Assembly: GCA_949987565.1 (NCBI GenBank)
Contig: OX465111.1
Location: forward strand, 16,094,359 to 16,158,358
Source: Luidia sarsii
Lineage: Eukaryota; Echinodermata; Asteroidea; Paxillosida; Luidiidae
DNA: 64,000 nucleotides
Direction: 5' to 3'
The number at the start of each line of letters is the position of its first letter. The stretch's first letter is position 1. The notes beneath the pieces were generated by a model that did not search any database, had not been told where the DNA came from, and saw only the letters and a list, made by a program, of their open reading frames with translations. Of this stretch, positions 40,601 to 48,343 are shown piece by piece. Made by a program: the position numbers and the translations under genes.

Positions 40601-43600
40601 CTTTGAAGCAATATTGATAGCATATTCAGCCACCTGGCCACAGTCATAGCCCTTTGTTATAATTCCTCCCTGCAGCCAATCGCTACGTGGCTATCTCCAT
40701 CCTTGGTGGCAGCCTCTATGTTCTCATGCTGTGTGAGAAGCCTAGCAGCCCACAGATCAGCCGCCCCTCCAAGAAGCGCTCCTTCTCCATCGAGAGCGAG
40801 GGTATCCACCCCCCATTGGCCATAATGGAACAGCCCAGGTGTGCAGTCGGGGTGGCCACTCTGGACGGGAAATTGATGGCGGCGGGTAGGTCCCGAATTT
40901 CCTCGTTGATCAGGAGATACTGTAATGAAATTAATGTAAATGGATGAAAAAAGAATTGGAGATGTATTCCATGTGATAGCAGTGAAATTGTAATTCTTTT
41001 AAGTTTTGTTTCCTAGTCACAAGTCTGCCAAGAGAAAGTTTTATCTTTCAAGAAACTCATTGTAACTCACTCATTGTTATTGGTAGAACAATATGTTGTA
41101 CCTAACCTCCTGCAGTGTGTCATCTACCGTAATGTAAGTTGAGTTATAAATTGTAAGCCTTCTAACAGGCTCTCTTTTTGAGTGGTTAATCAAGTTTGTA
41201 ACTTTTTTTACACCGCTGATTATAAAATACTTTTATTCTCCTCTCTTCGTCGGATGGGACACCCTTTTCGCAGGTGGTTTTAACCGGGACGAGTGTCACC
41301 AGACAGTGGAGGTCTACGACCCCCGCACCAACACCCTGGGCAAGATGGCTGCCATGACAACACCGCGGGCCCGCTTCGAGTTTGGCGTTGTCAGTGGCAA
41401 GCTGTATGCGGCTGGTGGCTCTGACGGCCACGTGGACCTGCGGACGTGTGAGATGTACAACCCCGTGAAGGACGAGTGGACAGCAGTGGCCGATATGCCC
41501 CAGGAAAGACCCAGCTCAGGTGGGTCACGTAACCAGCACCCAAAGATTGAATAAGCTCAGCATATAAAGTAGACTCTATTTTGAATTTCCAGACCGGCTT
41601 AAATCACTAGACTTTGGACTAAATCTAGTCTAAAATACTAGACACTAGACCAAAAATGCTAGAATCTACAGTAGCTTAAAGCATTGAAGACCAAACAACT
41701 TCTTTCAGGGAAGTCTTACTTTCCTAAGGCCACCCTCAAAAGACATGACATACCAGCCTTCATCTTCCCATCAATTTCAAGCCTTGATTTGATATTTTTT
41801 CAGGCGCCACGGTCTTGGATGGTAAGCTGTACGTTGTGGGAGGATCGAGTGGGAATGTGGGACTGCGGACGTGCGATGTCTATGACCCAGACACCAATAC
41901 CTGGACAGCCATCGCCAAGATGAACCACAGTGAGTCCACTGAGCCACCAGTTGGCCGCTAACCGGTTCGCCACTAACTGGTTGGCCACTCCGGTTGGCCA
42001 CTTACTGGTTGGCCACTAACTAGTTGGCCACTAACTGGTTGGCTGCTAACTGGTTGGCCACTAACCGGTTGGCCACTAACCAGTCAGCCACTTACAAGAC
42101 GGCCCTCAACTACACTTTAAAGGAAAGCTGAATAAAAAAAAAAATTCATAGAGGGGCCAGACTTGTGGGCAAGAAGACTGCCCATGTTTTTGTCATGGAG
42201 CCACTGGTTTTTTATTTTAAATCCTGTACCAGTTTATCACCAGCTTCAATTATTGATTTAAAAGGAACATTTCTCAAAGGCAGAACATTCTGCTGTTGGA
42301 CAAAATGCAAATGAGCTTCCAACTCTGACAACCTTTGATCGCAGTCACCAGACTTTTTGATCCAAGCAGTGCCCATCTCAAAGGCAGAAAAGTTCTGCAA
42401 TAGAAAATTATGAAAACGGGACATCTTCACACTTTAGGAATTATGCGGTGGGCTTCCCCGATCTCACCTGTAGTCAGCATTTGATTTAAAAGAATAAACT
42501 CATTTGACATCTTCAACAATATTCACCTTGCAGGAAGAACCCAGGTGGGTGCGTGCTCACTGAAGGGAAAGATCTTTGCCGTGGGTGGGTCCAACAACTG
42601 GAACTGCCACAACTCGGTGGAGGTGTACGACCCTAAGAGCAACCAGTGGAGCCTGACCACACCACTGAGCACCAATCGGAGGGGCGCTGCTGTCTGCAGT
42701 CTTAACGGTAAGCTGGAGGACCGACCCCGCCTGTAAGCCAGGCACACCATGCATGATATCACTGGTGGTGCCGACTCTCCATAATGTCCATGTTCGAATT
42801 CAGAAATGTAAATTACGAGCGTGCACACGTCTTTATACCAGTAAACCAGTAAACGAAAACTGATAGTGTCTGTATCTCGTGGGATTTGTGCTTAGCGTAG
42901 TTTTTGCAGTTCAATGAGGGTTTGCCCTACTCGATGTTTAATTAGCACAGCATGCTCTGTGCCTTGCCTGATAGCTTCCTGAAAAGAATACAGGCAGCTT
43001 GGATAGGATTTGAACCCGCACTGCGTCTTTCTAATGAGACTTCTTATTACTAATATTACTACTATTACTTATCCCTACCCTACTCCTTGCCCTTCTCTTT
43101 GATCTTTCCCCCTCCTCTCACTAATCTACCCTACCCCTTGCCCTTCCCTTTGATCTCTCCCTACCAGCTTCACCCTTTGTCCTTTGTTTCTTATCCGTGT
43201 CCTATTCACTCTCTCCCCCCTTCCTTTGTGTACATGTATCTGTTTTGTCCTTGTCACTCTGCCTTTGAGAAAGGTCCTGCTAGGATCGAAACGTCAGGCC
43301 CACTAAATTTTAAGACACTTCTTATTCTTAACCACTTGGCAAACGTGCTGGTCGAGGTTGTGTGGAATATTCAAATTTGTACAGCAGCAGGTATTGTGCT
43401 TCATAAATACATCTAGCCGCTTACCATTCCTATTTTGGAGCTATTATTCCTCTCTTTTTTTTGTAAAAATTTTCCACTTTTTACAAGCTCTTGATTCTTG
43501 ACAACCGATTTTTTTTTCTTTCTTGGAAATACACGAGTATTCCTATGTAGTTTGCTGTGTGATTTCTCTTTTAGCAGAGGTTTTCCTAAGATAGGTGGGC

Positions 43601-44057
43601 AGCTATATGCATATAGATATTATATCTTTGGTTGTTTTTGTTCACACCAGGCAAGATCTATGCTCTGGGAGGCAGTGATGGCCAGTCGGTGCTGAACACG
43701 GTAGAGTGCTTTGACCTCGAGACACAAGAGTGGACCAACCTGGCCAGCATGTCCACGGCCCGTGTCAACGCAGGGTCAGTGGCCATCGATGGCCGCCTAT
43801 ACGCTGTGGGTGGCTTCAACGGCAAGCACTTCCTGAGCACTCTGGAATGCTACAACCCGGCCACCAACCAGTGGCACACTGTGGCCATGCACATCATGCG
43901 TGACCGGGGCCAAGACTCGCCCACGGCCAACGCGGCCACCACGGCTGCCCGATCCTTGGTGTTTTCCATCGAGGAAGACACCAAGGACAACGATACCAAT
44001 CTCAAACCGAGCGAGAAACTCCCAGAGGAAAGGTTTGATTCGGGTATCCTCCTGTGA
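13669..44057 (+). CDS. IVNS1ABP: IVNS1ABP orthologue, BTB-BACK-Kelch protein (11 exons, 710 aa)
   Basis: Coding exons: 13669-13699, 31403-31706, 32018-32142, 33680-33804, 39359-39481, 39902-40163, 40676-40885, 41274-41519, 41804-41929, 42534-42707 and 43651-44057. Every junction is GT-AG and keeps frame. The product has an Asn-rich N-terminus, BTB (about 37-137), BACK (about 150-250), a Ser/Pro linker and six Kelch repeats (about 375-660), with the GG doublets, the spaced Tyr and the Trp visible in most blades. The linker motif WKIIASTEMSANRYVAISIL resembles the WKIVASE segment peculiar to vertebrate IVNS1ABP, which separates it from ordinary KLHL proteins. Family members bind actin, act as CUL3-type adaptors and influence RNA processing. 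Unlike the ~642 aa human form, it has an N-terminal extension and a 50-residue acidic tail. The symbol comes from my recollection of the human protein; no alignment was run. Confidence 0.9.
16365..17300. repeat. TACATG/GTAC arrays inside IVNS1ABP intron 1
   Basis: Two dense blocks (about 16365-16625 and 16905-17300), with further short blocks at 17375-17435, 17575-17695 and 18180-18235. Words are TACATG, TGTACAGTGTAC and ACCGGTAC. The Met/Tyr/Val/His frames here are artefacts. Confidence 0.9.
16715..16762 (+). repeat. Hammerhead-like conserved repeat, copy 1
   Basis: Contains TGAGAAAGGTCCTGCTAGGA followed by TCGAAACGTCAGGCCCAC. The stretch from 16716 to 16761 is essentially identical to 43266-43311, 26.5 kb away in the same gene. 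GGTCC and GGATC can pair around a short loop next to GAAAC, recalling hammerhead stem II and its core. The 5' core box is degenerate (TGAGAAA rather than CTGANGA). Confidence 0.6.
18329..18521. mobile_element. MITE family A, copy 2 (full length, inverted relative to copies 1 and 3)
   Basis: Starts CGCAGTGGCTGTTGTTAC and ends with its complement GTAACAACAGCCACTGCG. The arms are about 46 bp. A small duplication (TTGTTAC) sits in the left arm. The core again folds on itself around TAGTAGCTGATAG. It has no coding capacity; the overlapping 120-codon minus frame is just the element. Confidence 0.9.
20262..20457. mobile_element. Inverted-repeat element with histone-like 3' stem-loop, copy 1 (two arms)
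   Basis: The left end AAGGTTTGTGGTGACATCAT is mirrored by the right end near 20430-20457 (GGTGTCAC...CACCGCAAAAC). The left arm holds GGCTCTGAAAAGAGCC (20313-20328). On the minus strand this reads GGCTCTTTTCAGAGCC, the form of the replication-dependent histone mRNA stem-loop: 6 bp stem, TTTC loop. The right arm has a decayed plus-strand version at 20386-20401, followed by ACGCTCCG and TCAAAGAGATG. No coding frame. Confidence 0.75.
21365..21775. repeat. TACATG/GTAC array
   Basis: Dense TACATGTACATG words, a CACACACACA run near 21548, then TACATG to 21775. Further short blocks lie at 22270-22300, 22378-22430 and 22490-22525. The frames here are repeat artefacts. Confidence 0.9.
22018..22200. 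mobile_element. Histone-stem-loop element, copy 2 (left arm truncated)
   Basis: GGCTCTGAAAAGAGCT at 22029-22044 (minus-strand stem-loop, one terminal mismatch) and CTTTTCAGAGCTACACTCC near 22062 on plus, followed by TTCTTGAAAGAGAAG and TTGTCACCGCAAACCTCC. Downstream, CCACCATGCAAA and CAAGTCTTATCTAGAA match the flank of the 32288 copy, so the element is longer than its hairpins. Confidence 0.65.
23756..23937. mobile_element. MITE family C, copy 1 (left end missing)
   Basis: Shares AGTTGAAGCTT, TTCTTTTTCAAAAC, AAAGCCAAAGGCCTC, GATGAAAGAAA and GAAAAGGGCCCT, in order, with 51823-52044. The right end has AAGCCTGAGTGGCTGAGCCC. The left inverted arm is absent. Confidence 0.65.
24430..24570. repeat. 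Dispersed repeat related to 10780-10905
   Basis: Common ordered words: ATTCAAACTCCAC, TTTTAGTG, GATTTGAATCG (or GATTCGAATTGCG), CAGACTC, TTGATTTTCTAAAT. No target duplication or arms were recognised. Confidence 0.5.
25422..25517 (+). CDS. IVNS1ABP: Possible in-frame cassette exon of IVNS1ABP
   Basis: A pyrimidine-rich acceptor (CAAATTTGCAG|GG, 25421/25422) and a weak donor (CCATG|GTGTGT) bound 96 nt. The exon enters and leaves in phase 1, exactly matching exon 1 (ends A) and exon 2 (starts AT), so inclusion adds 32 residues (arg, then MARNHKPEENGLLLPTHENN, then GITRETSTRSH) without breaking frame. It could instead be an alternative first exon starting at the ATG at 25424. The peptide is hydrophilic and shows no domain. 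Being stop-free could be chance; the matching phase is the main support. Confidence 0.4.
26522..26640. mobile_element. Short TIR element (MITE family D)
   Basis: Ends GTGTCCAAAACGGGC and its near-complement GCCTGTTTCGGACAC. Inner arms GCTATGGCTAGGGC and GACCTAGCTC also pair partly. About 119 bp with no frame of its own. The GTCC...GGCTATGGCT words recur at 4370, 46625 and 49092. Confidence 0.6.
29428..29441. promoter_or_regulatory. X-box-like motif
   Basis: GTTGCTATGGTGAC, one step from the RFX consensus, in intron 1. Similar words in later introns of the same gene are GTAACCATGGAGAC (35291-35304), ATTGCCATGGTGAT (37958-37971) and GTTGCCATGGCGAT (38898-38911). Motif evidence only. Confidence 0.35.
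31403..31706 (+). CDS. IVNS1ABP: IVNS1ABP exon 2: most of the BTB domain
   Basis: Acceptor CTTGGACAG|ATGACC; donor GGGCAG|GTAGGT. Encodes about residues 11-112 with the BTB signatures FADVHLSIG, IPAHRAVLACSSPYLFDLY and VELLVNFAYTG. Codon use is strongly GC-rich against the AT-rich introns. This exon mediates dimerisation and, in the family, cullin-3 contact. Confidence 0.95.
31860..31935 (+). repeat. Histone-stem-loop element fragment, copy 3
   Basis: GGCTCTTCGCAGAGCC at 31898-31913 has a perfect 6 bp stem with the loop changed to TCGC, followed by ACGCTCAC as in the other copies. It lies 190 bp after exon 2. Terminal arms are not recognisable here. Confidence 0.5.
32018..32142 (+). CDS. IVNS1ABP: IVNS1ABP exon 3: end of BTB
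   Basis: Acceptor TTCTTTTCAG|G; donor CTGG|GTGAGT. Encodes LDVPYCQVEMVYQAAKQWQM and RVKNACARHLIQQLNCKNCL, the helical BTB-to-BACK connection. The phase completes the Arg codon begun in exon 2. Confidence 0.93.
32288..32445. mobile_element. Histone-stem-loop element, copy 4 (compensated stem)
   Basis: Starts AGGAAGGTTTGCGGTGACAC, then a second hairpin ACCTCTTAAAGAAGAGGT, then GGTTCTGAAAAGAACC (32340-32355). The minus strand reads GGTTCTTTTCAGAACC: two stem pairs differ from copy 1 but pairing is kept. Then come GAGTGGTAACTCG and CCACCATGCAAAGCC, shared with copy 2. Confidence 0.7.
33680..33804 (+). CDS. IVNS1ABP: IVNS1ABP exon 4: start of BACK domain
   Basis: Acceptor TCCCCGCAG|AA; donor TTACAG|GTAATA. 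Encodes LRAFGSEEEDVDLVSIVDDF and MKKNVDNVAITNEFQELPRL, matching the early BACK helices. Ends in phase 0. Confidence 0.93.
34116..34319. mobile_element. MITE family B, copy 1
   Basis: Starts TAGCTGCCAACCATTCC, then ATTATTCCTCT, TGTATCACTTTTT, TTGACAACAGATTC, TAGTTTGCTCTGATTC and TTTTTTAGCA, ending near GGAAGCTA. The same ordered words occur at 38160 and 43414, all in introns of this gene. Confidence 0.75.
35881..36167. mobile_element. Inverted-repeat MITE
   Basis: Ends CCAGGGCTCTATTTCAT and ATGAAATAGAACCCAGG. Subterminal words also pair loosely (TATAGGAATCTTCCT / AGATAGGAATATTCCT). Located in intron 4. No frame and no clear target duplication. Confidence 0.75.
38160..38411. mobile_element. 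MITE family B, copy 2, with target duplication
   Basis: The direct repeat TAGATGCATA occurs at 38152-38161 and 38412-38421, flanking an element beginning GCTGCCAGCCAAT and ending AGATAGGTTGCTAC. The last ~55 bp (TTTTTAGCAGGTGTTCCTAA ... AGATAGGTTGCTAC) are present twice in tandem. A 9-10 bp duplication suggests Mutator-like mobilisation. Confidence 0.8.
39359..39481 (+). CDS. IVNS1ABP: IVNS1ABP exon 5: BACK domain
   Basis: Acceptor TTTTTTACAG|ATT; donor CTAGAG|GTGAGC. Encodes IEVVATKSSSNMSDRQLFET and ALDWIRRTVKCGKTLEELQL; the ALDWI word is typical of BACK domains (human: VINWVQRS). In phase 0 at both ends. Confidence 0.93.
39568..39870 (+). repeat. CT-rich minisatellite in intron 5
   Basis: Units of about 60 bp composed of CTCTCTAACTCCTCTC, AATTTCTCCCTCTGTCTCTC and TGTCTTTCTCTGTCTCGC repeat about four times. 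It runs almost up to the acceptor of exon 6 and probably serves as an extended polypyrimidine tract. Confidence 0.85.
39902..40163 (+). CDS. IVNS1ABP: IVNS1ABP exon 6: BACK end and linker
   Basis: Acceptor ACCCCCCAG|CCT; donor TGTCAG|GTAGGT. Encodes TLLLSENNVLKDVEEFGEIE, an acidic stretch, a Ser-rich patch (RRAGSSSEPPR) and LEKWKIIASTEMS. The WKI-AS segment is the most diagnostic link to IVNS1ABP. Confidence 0.93.
40676..40885 (+). CDS. IVNS1ABP: IVNS1ABP exon 7: linker into Kelch repeat 1
   Basis: Acceptor CTCCCTGCAG|CC; donor GGCGG|GTAGGT. Encodes ANRYVAISILGGSLYVLMLC, a basic Ser/Pro segment (SRPSKKRSFSIES, possible phosphorylation site) and CAVGVATLDGKLMAAG, the first strand of Kelch blade 1. 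Confidence 0.93.
41274..41519 (+). CDS. IVNS1ABP: IVNS1ABP exon 8: Kelch repeats 1-2
   Basis: Acceptor TTTTCGCAG|GT; donor AGCTCAG|GTGGGT. Encodes GGFNRDECHQTVEVYDPRTN and PRARFEFGVVSGKLYAAGGS, followed by DGHVDLRTCEMYNPVKDEW, with GG, Tyr and Trp in register. Confidence 0.95.
41804..41929 (+). CDS. IVNS1ABP: IVNS1ABP exon 9: Kelch repeat 3
   Basis: Acceptor TTTTTTCAG|GC; donor CCACA|GTGAGT. Encodes ATVLDGKLYVVGGSSGNVGL and RTCDVYDPDTNTWTAIAKMN, one complete blade. Confidence 0.95.
41940..42105. repeat. GGTTGGCCACTAACT tandem repeat in intron 9
   Basis: A unit of about 18-20 bp with GGTTGGCCAC and TAACTGGTT occurs about eight times with small changes, beginning ten bases after the exon 9 donor. 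Confidence 0.85.
42534..42707 (+). CDS. IVNS1ABP: IVNS1ABP exon 10: Kelch repeat 4 into 5
   Basis: Acceptor CACCTTGCAG|GA; donor TTAACG|GTAAGC. Encodes TQVGACSLKGKIFAVGGSNN and WNCHNSVEVYDPKSNQWSLT; the SNNWNCHNSVE word parallels human AESWNCLNTVE. Confidence 0.95.
43265..43312 (+). repeat. Hammerhead-like conserved repeat, copy 2
   Basis: TTGAGAAAGGTCCTGCTAGG then ATCGAAACGTCAGGCCCAC, the same as 16716-16761. It lies in intron 10. A decayed relative (AAAAGGGTCCTGCTG...ATGTCAGG) is at 31248-31285. Confidence 0.6.
43414..43606. mobile_element. MITE family B, copy 3
   Basis: Begins TAGCCGCTTACCATTCC and ends AGATAGGTGGGCAGCTA, the latter being the complement of the TAGCTGCC start. Ordered internal words match 34116 and 38160. 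It ends 45 bp before exon 11. Confidence 0.75.
43651..44057 (+). CDS. IVNS1ABP: IVNS1ABP exon 11: Kelch repeats 5-6, tail and stop
   Basis: Acceptor TTCACACCAG|GC. Encodes IYALGGSDGQSVLNTVECFD and AIDGRLYAVGGFNGKHFLST, then a tail of about 50 residues, rich in Ala/Thr/Asp/Glu, ending FDSGILL and TGA at 44055-44057. The human protein ends soon after the sixth blade, so the tail is lineage-specific. The last nine codons belong to a repeated unit that continues into the 3' UTR. Confidence 0.93.
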
Positions 44058-44462
44058 AGACACCCAATTTCTTTTCCTGTTTTTTTTTCTCCAAAAAATA
44101 CCACCTAAACAGCACTTTGATCAGGCATTCACTTTGAAATCATTTTCAAAAAGCACCACCTTCTGAAAAGAATTTTAAACAAGAAACAAGTACCTTTGAA
44201 AGGTTAGATACAGGTGTCCTCAGAAGATGCTTAATTTCTTTTTCTTTAAATAATAATGCACTCTCATTATGCTTGGGTATTGGTCTCAAAAAGCACCCTT
44301 CTCTCTTATAAAAAGGAAAATTAAGGATTTAAAACCTGTAATTTTCTTTTATTGAATTGGTACCCAACTTGTTTTCTTGTTAAATTAAAAAAAACCTTAA
44401 CAGCACTTTAACCAGGCTTTCAATTCATCATAATTTTTGAAGAGTACCCTCCCTCTAAAAAG
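44025..44462 (+). repeat. Degenerate ~150 bp triplication across the stop codon and 3' UTR
   Basis: GGAAAGGTTTGATTCGGGTA with TCCTCCTGTGAAGAC (44030) resembles TGAAAGGTTAGATACAGGTG with TCCTCAGAAGATG (44197). Later words recur in three units: AATTTCTTTT, CAGCACTTT...CAGGC, and TTTCAAAAAGCACC / TCTCAAAAAGCACCC / TTTTGAAGAGTACCC. Confidence 0.55.
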
Positions 44463-45356
44463 AAATAAAAAATGTATAACAGAAAACAACCATTGTAACC
44501 ACAAATGAAATCACTGTGTGTTGCTGATAAAACGCAGTTGATGTGGCGCCTGCGAAATGATTGTTGGTGCTTGTTATAGAACCATACAGTTTAGCTCTGT
44601 GTGTTGTGTGTATATACTGTGTCTTCAATACCTTCCCACATGCACACATTTTACTTTTCTGTACATGTACATACATTGTAGGCCCGATGTCGCTTGCTTG
44701 GTCTCTCTACCTTGGTCAAAAAGAGATGTTCAAAAGTGCTAATTTTATTTCAAAGTATCTTGAATTACTTTAGCTTTTCACAAAAAGCAGTTCCTCCGTA
44801 TATTATGATGCTCAAGGCATTTTGTCCGCAATTATCTTCCTTGTATTCCTAGAGGGAAGAATACCGGTAGTTTTACTGAACCAATTTAGTCATTGCAAAA
44901 AGCACAACTTGTTAAAATTCTTATTTACACATGTAATGTATGTCCTCGATATTTTCCTTTTGGGGGTCTGAAGCACATAAAGGTTTCTATTTGCACTGTC
45001 TACACTTAAAGAATTGTTTGGAGATTTTCAAATAGGTTCTTTGATGTTTGTGTTGAGGAAAAGATGAAATTTGTTCATAATTTTAATGATTCAATGTGGT
45101 TTTCCTTTGATTTTTGTTTTGAAAAGTGCACTTTAATGCTTTCGTCCCAAATCTAAGACAAAGAATAACAAAATTATATTTGCCAATGGTTGATGTTTAT
45201 GTTTCTATCTTTACATTTTTGGAGAGTTTAGGGGTAAATTTTCATAACGTGTGGTTTAAAAAAAATTATATTCTATTTTTCAGAAGTCCGTGATCATGTC
45301 TTGTAGATTTTTACAAAACCACTGACAACTGCCGTCGACTGGACCAGTAATTGTCA

Positions 45357-45390
45357 AAACAAACAAACAAACAAACAAACATACAAACAA
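45357..45390. repeat. (AAAC)n microsatellite
   Basis: About eight AAAC units with one T interruption, in the probable 3' UTR. Confidence 0.9.
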
Positions 45391-46624
45391 AGAATGCCTC
45401 CAAAATATTAGATTTAGGTTGTATTTTGTGTTTTCTATCGAGGGTTAAGAATCTTTTGGGGAGAAAATATACTTTTTGAGAGAAAAATTGTCTACTTTCA
45501 CACTCTTTTGGAGAAAGATAATTTTAGCTACCAAAAAGGAACTACATGTACTCATAAGTGCTGAAAATGTATTACTAGTTTCACGGTAAGATTTGTTACA
45601 AAAAATAGATTGCAAAGACTGTAATTTGCATTGTGATTCATATCTGCAACTGTATTTAAAAAAAAACACAAGGGCTGGTTTTCCTCTTTAAATTGAAGAT
45701 ACATTGTATGTTTCTGCTTGCTGTGAGATTTAAAAGAGAAAGCAATGTTTGTTTCTACATGTAAATGTGAAAGTACTTTCATGTAAAACTTGAATTACAT
45801 TGTAAACATACATGTAACATGACTTTAAAGTTAATGACATGGTTATCTAATGTATGGTAATTTCTAATGTAGAGGGAGGGATTTTATGAAAGCTTTGCTC
45901 GATGTCATCTTTTGAGCGAATATTCAGTGTGATATTGTGGATTGTAGCTGATAGAAGCGAAGCAGCTTTTATGTTTCAAAGGCTTAGTCCACCACGTGGA
46001 GAGTGACAGTTAATTTGCACAAACGTCTGTCCTGAAGAGGATTGTAGCTGTTACCATTGTGGCTGGTGTGGAATTAAACGCCGAACAGTTTGTGACAGGG
46101 TTCTATTTTGCATGGGATTGGTTGCTAAGCGTCGGTGAAAGTTCTGTTGAAAGTTCTTTTTGGAGATAGGATGTCATGCAAACATTGCTTAGGGACACTT
46201 GTGTATAAATTAGTCTGGCGACCTACCACGGTTTGTAACCACTATAACCTTCTGCACATTGTAAATCTATATTGAACCAGTAACTTCGAAGGATCAGTGG
46301 TCCAAATGAGCTACATGTACATGCAACTTACCGTAGATAGAAAGCTTCACACAGTAATTACCCAATGTGTGCTTTCAATTATATATTTTTTTTTTGCGAT
46401 GTACATTGTAGTTTTCCTCTGATCCACGGTTTGAAGTGGTACCGGACTTAGGAGTACAATTTAGGGATTTTGGGATAGGTGCGATAGGGGATGACAAGCC
46501 TTGAATACTTTCTCGCATTCATCTCTTGATCCATTTAGTTGCCATTTCTGGGTCAATCCCACTTACGAGGCTTAGAGTTAAAGGCGCTTGTCTGAATTCA
46601 TTGCCTACATCTCAATTAAACCAC

Positions 46625-46716
46625 GGATCTACAGCAGCCACTAGCTTACAACAGCTGCAGTAGCTTGCTGCTGATTGGTGCATTATTTCCAGCCATAGGC
46701 ATTGAATTTTGGACAC
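46625..46716. mobile_element. MITE family D relative
   Basis: CAGCCACTAGCTTAC, GCAGTAGCTTGCTGCTG, AGCCATAGGCATTGAATTTT and GGACAC, in the order seen at 4370. Very short, with no frame. Confidence 0.45.
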
Positions 46717-47224
46717 AGGCTTACTTATGAATAAGTTTAAATGCAATTTATTGTAGCGACGGCCATATTTAATTCTGACACTTGGTTTCTGCTAATGCAT
46801 TGTTTGAGCAAAACAGTTCTTTTGATAAAAACAACAATGATTTCATGCCGAAGCAGTCATGTGAAATTTGCCGCTAGTTTAGGACCCACATAAAGGTTTC
46901 AAAAACCATGAAACTTAATGATTCCAATAGGATATTCTATAATCACCTTGTTTTCAATTGACATTTCTTTATTGTTTACAGGAATTAATGAAAGATTCAT
47001 TTTGGACTAATTGAATGGATGAAAACCTTACTGTTAGGCTCAAGGTGGTAGCCTAAATGAATATAAATAAATTGTAGATATTTATATATTTTCAGATAAA
47101 AAACAAAAGCAAAATGATGCGTGCTCAAAAGAGGAAAGTGCAGGATTATACATGTACTTGGTAAAGTTTGCATAATTGGATTAGTCTTGCATTATGTTAG
47201 GTGATGAAAAATTCTTAAAACTGC

Positions 47225-47435
47225 TTCAGCTGGATCCAGCTACTTGTACTTGTGACTGACTAGTTAAGACTGGATCCAGCTAGTCCTGGTTAAATCTGAC
47301 TAGGTCTTCTCTTTCAAACATGTTATGGTTGAATTGAACTGGTTCTTGTCAGATCCAACTATTTCTGACTGACTTGTGGAGTGGAATTAACTAGTTGTGG
47401 CTGGTTCCAACTACATGTACATGTAGTTGTGGCTG
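47225..47435. repeat. Degenerate CTGGATCCAGCTA / ACTAGTTGTGGCTGG repeat
   Basis: About ten loosely repeated words (CTGGATCCAGCTA, GACTAGTTAAGACTGG, ACTAGTTGTGGCTGG, TTCCAACTA) with period about 20-30 bp. Confidence 0.6.
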
Positions 47436-47679
47436 GGTTCAGTTTGGTCCAACAGTATTTTTGATGTGCTTGTTAAGTACTTGCTTCATTAAATTTGAGG
47501 GTTTTTTAAAACTATATAAATCCTTTTTCAAGTGTTTTTGGAACAGGAACCTAATGGAGGATAACATGGATTGTCTGGTTTTTCCTTCATTATTATTATA
47601 AAAAAGAAGGTTGATTCTGTTCTGACATTTAATATTATACAACGTTTCCCAAAGTACATCAACATATTAACTGCTTGTA

Positions 47680-47856
47680 CAGTGGAACATCGCTATAACA
47701 AACATCCTGGGATGCATGAAAATTGTTTGTTAAAACGGTCATTCGTTATAGCAGTTGCGGCCAAATGTTTTCTACTAAAAAAACGGGAGCCAAAGGGCAT
47801 GTCCGTTATAGCCGAATGTTCGGTATATCGGCGTTCGTTATAGTGATGTTTCACTG
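47680..47856. mobile_element. pogo/Tigger-type MITE with TA target duplication
   Basis: Flanked by TA at 47678-47679 and 47857-47858. Ends CAGTGGAACATCGCTATAAC and the near-complement GTTATAGTGATGTTTCACTG. Internal GTTATAG words are spread over the ~177 bp. CAGTGGAACCTCG-like ends with TA duplications are typical of pogo/Tigger elements of the Tc1/mariner superfamily. No transposase frame. Confidence 0.85.
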
Positions 47857-48104
47857 TACATGCATATAATATGATGTTGAAGCATTGTCTGGTAACCTGA
47901 ATTATTTTCATTGTTCTTGCACATTCAACATTTTTATTCCCCTGGTTGACAGTACCACTGCTAATTAACATGTCTGCATAGCAACCGCTTGCCTTGATTG
48001 GTCTGTCGACAAAGAGGTGTTCCTAAAAATGATTGTGTTTTATTGTTGCAAGCCAGGGTTTTTCCTTGTCGCGTTATATCAGCATGCTTAAGGAATAGAC
48101 AACA

Positions 48105-48343
48105 GGGGCAATTTCATAGAGCTGTTTAAGCAACAAAATTTGTTTCAGCATGAAAAGCCTTGCCGAATAAAATCTGGTTTCCAGCCAAAGTTCCACTCAT
48201 ATTTTATGCTAAGCACCCATGATTGGAATACAACTTAAGGGCAAGCAAGCATCAAGTGAAATAGGACTGGCAGTCTTGTATTAAAGGACACATTTTCATG
48301 CTAAGCAGGTTTTCTTGCTTAAGCAGGTCTATGAAATTTGGCC
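48105..48343. mobile_element. Inverted-repeat MITE (GGCAATTTCATAGA ends)
   Basis: Starts GGGGCAATTTCATAGAGCTG, then TTTAAGCA, and ends TGCTTAAGCAGGTCTATGAA and ATTTGGCC. Inner TGCTAAGCA and CTTAAG words are repeated. No coding capacity. Confidence 0.8.

Larger units (their letters stand above)
44058..47071 (+). other. Probable IVNS1ABP 3' UTR
   Basis: AT-rich, without splice-bounded exons, and much poorer in TACATG words than the introns. It includes an (AAAC)n microsatellite at 45357-45390. A possible poly(A) signal AATAAA is at 47066-47071, with others at 52556-52561 and 52661-52666, so the true 3' end cannot be fixed from sequence alone. Confidence 0.45.

Noticed and set aside
43000..43020. 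Minus-strand GCGGGTTCAAATCC as a tRNA B box
   Set aside because: No A box at the right distance. Probably a degenerate SINE remnant or chance.
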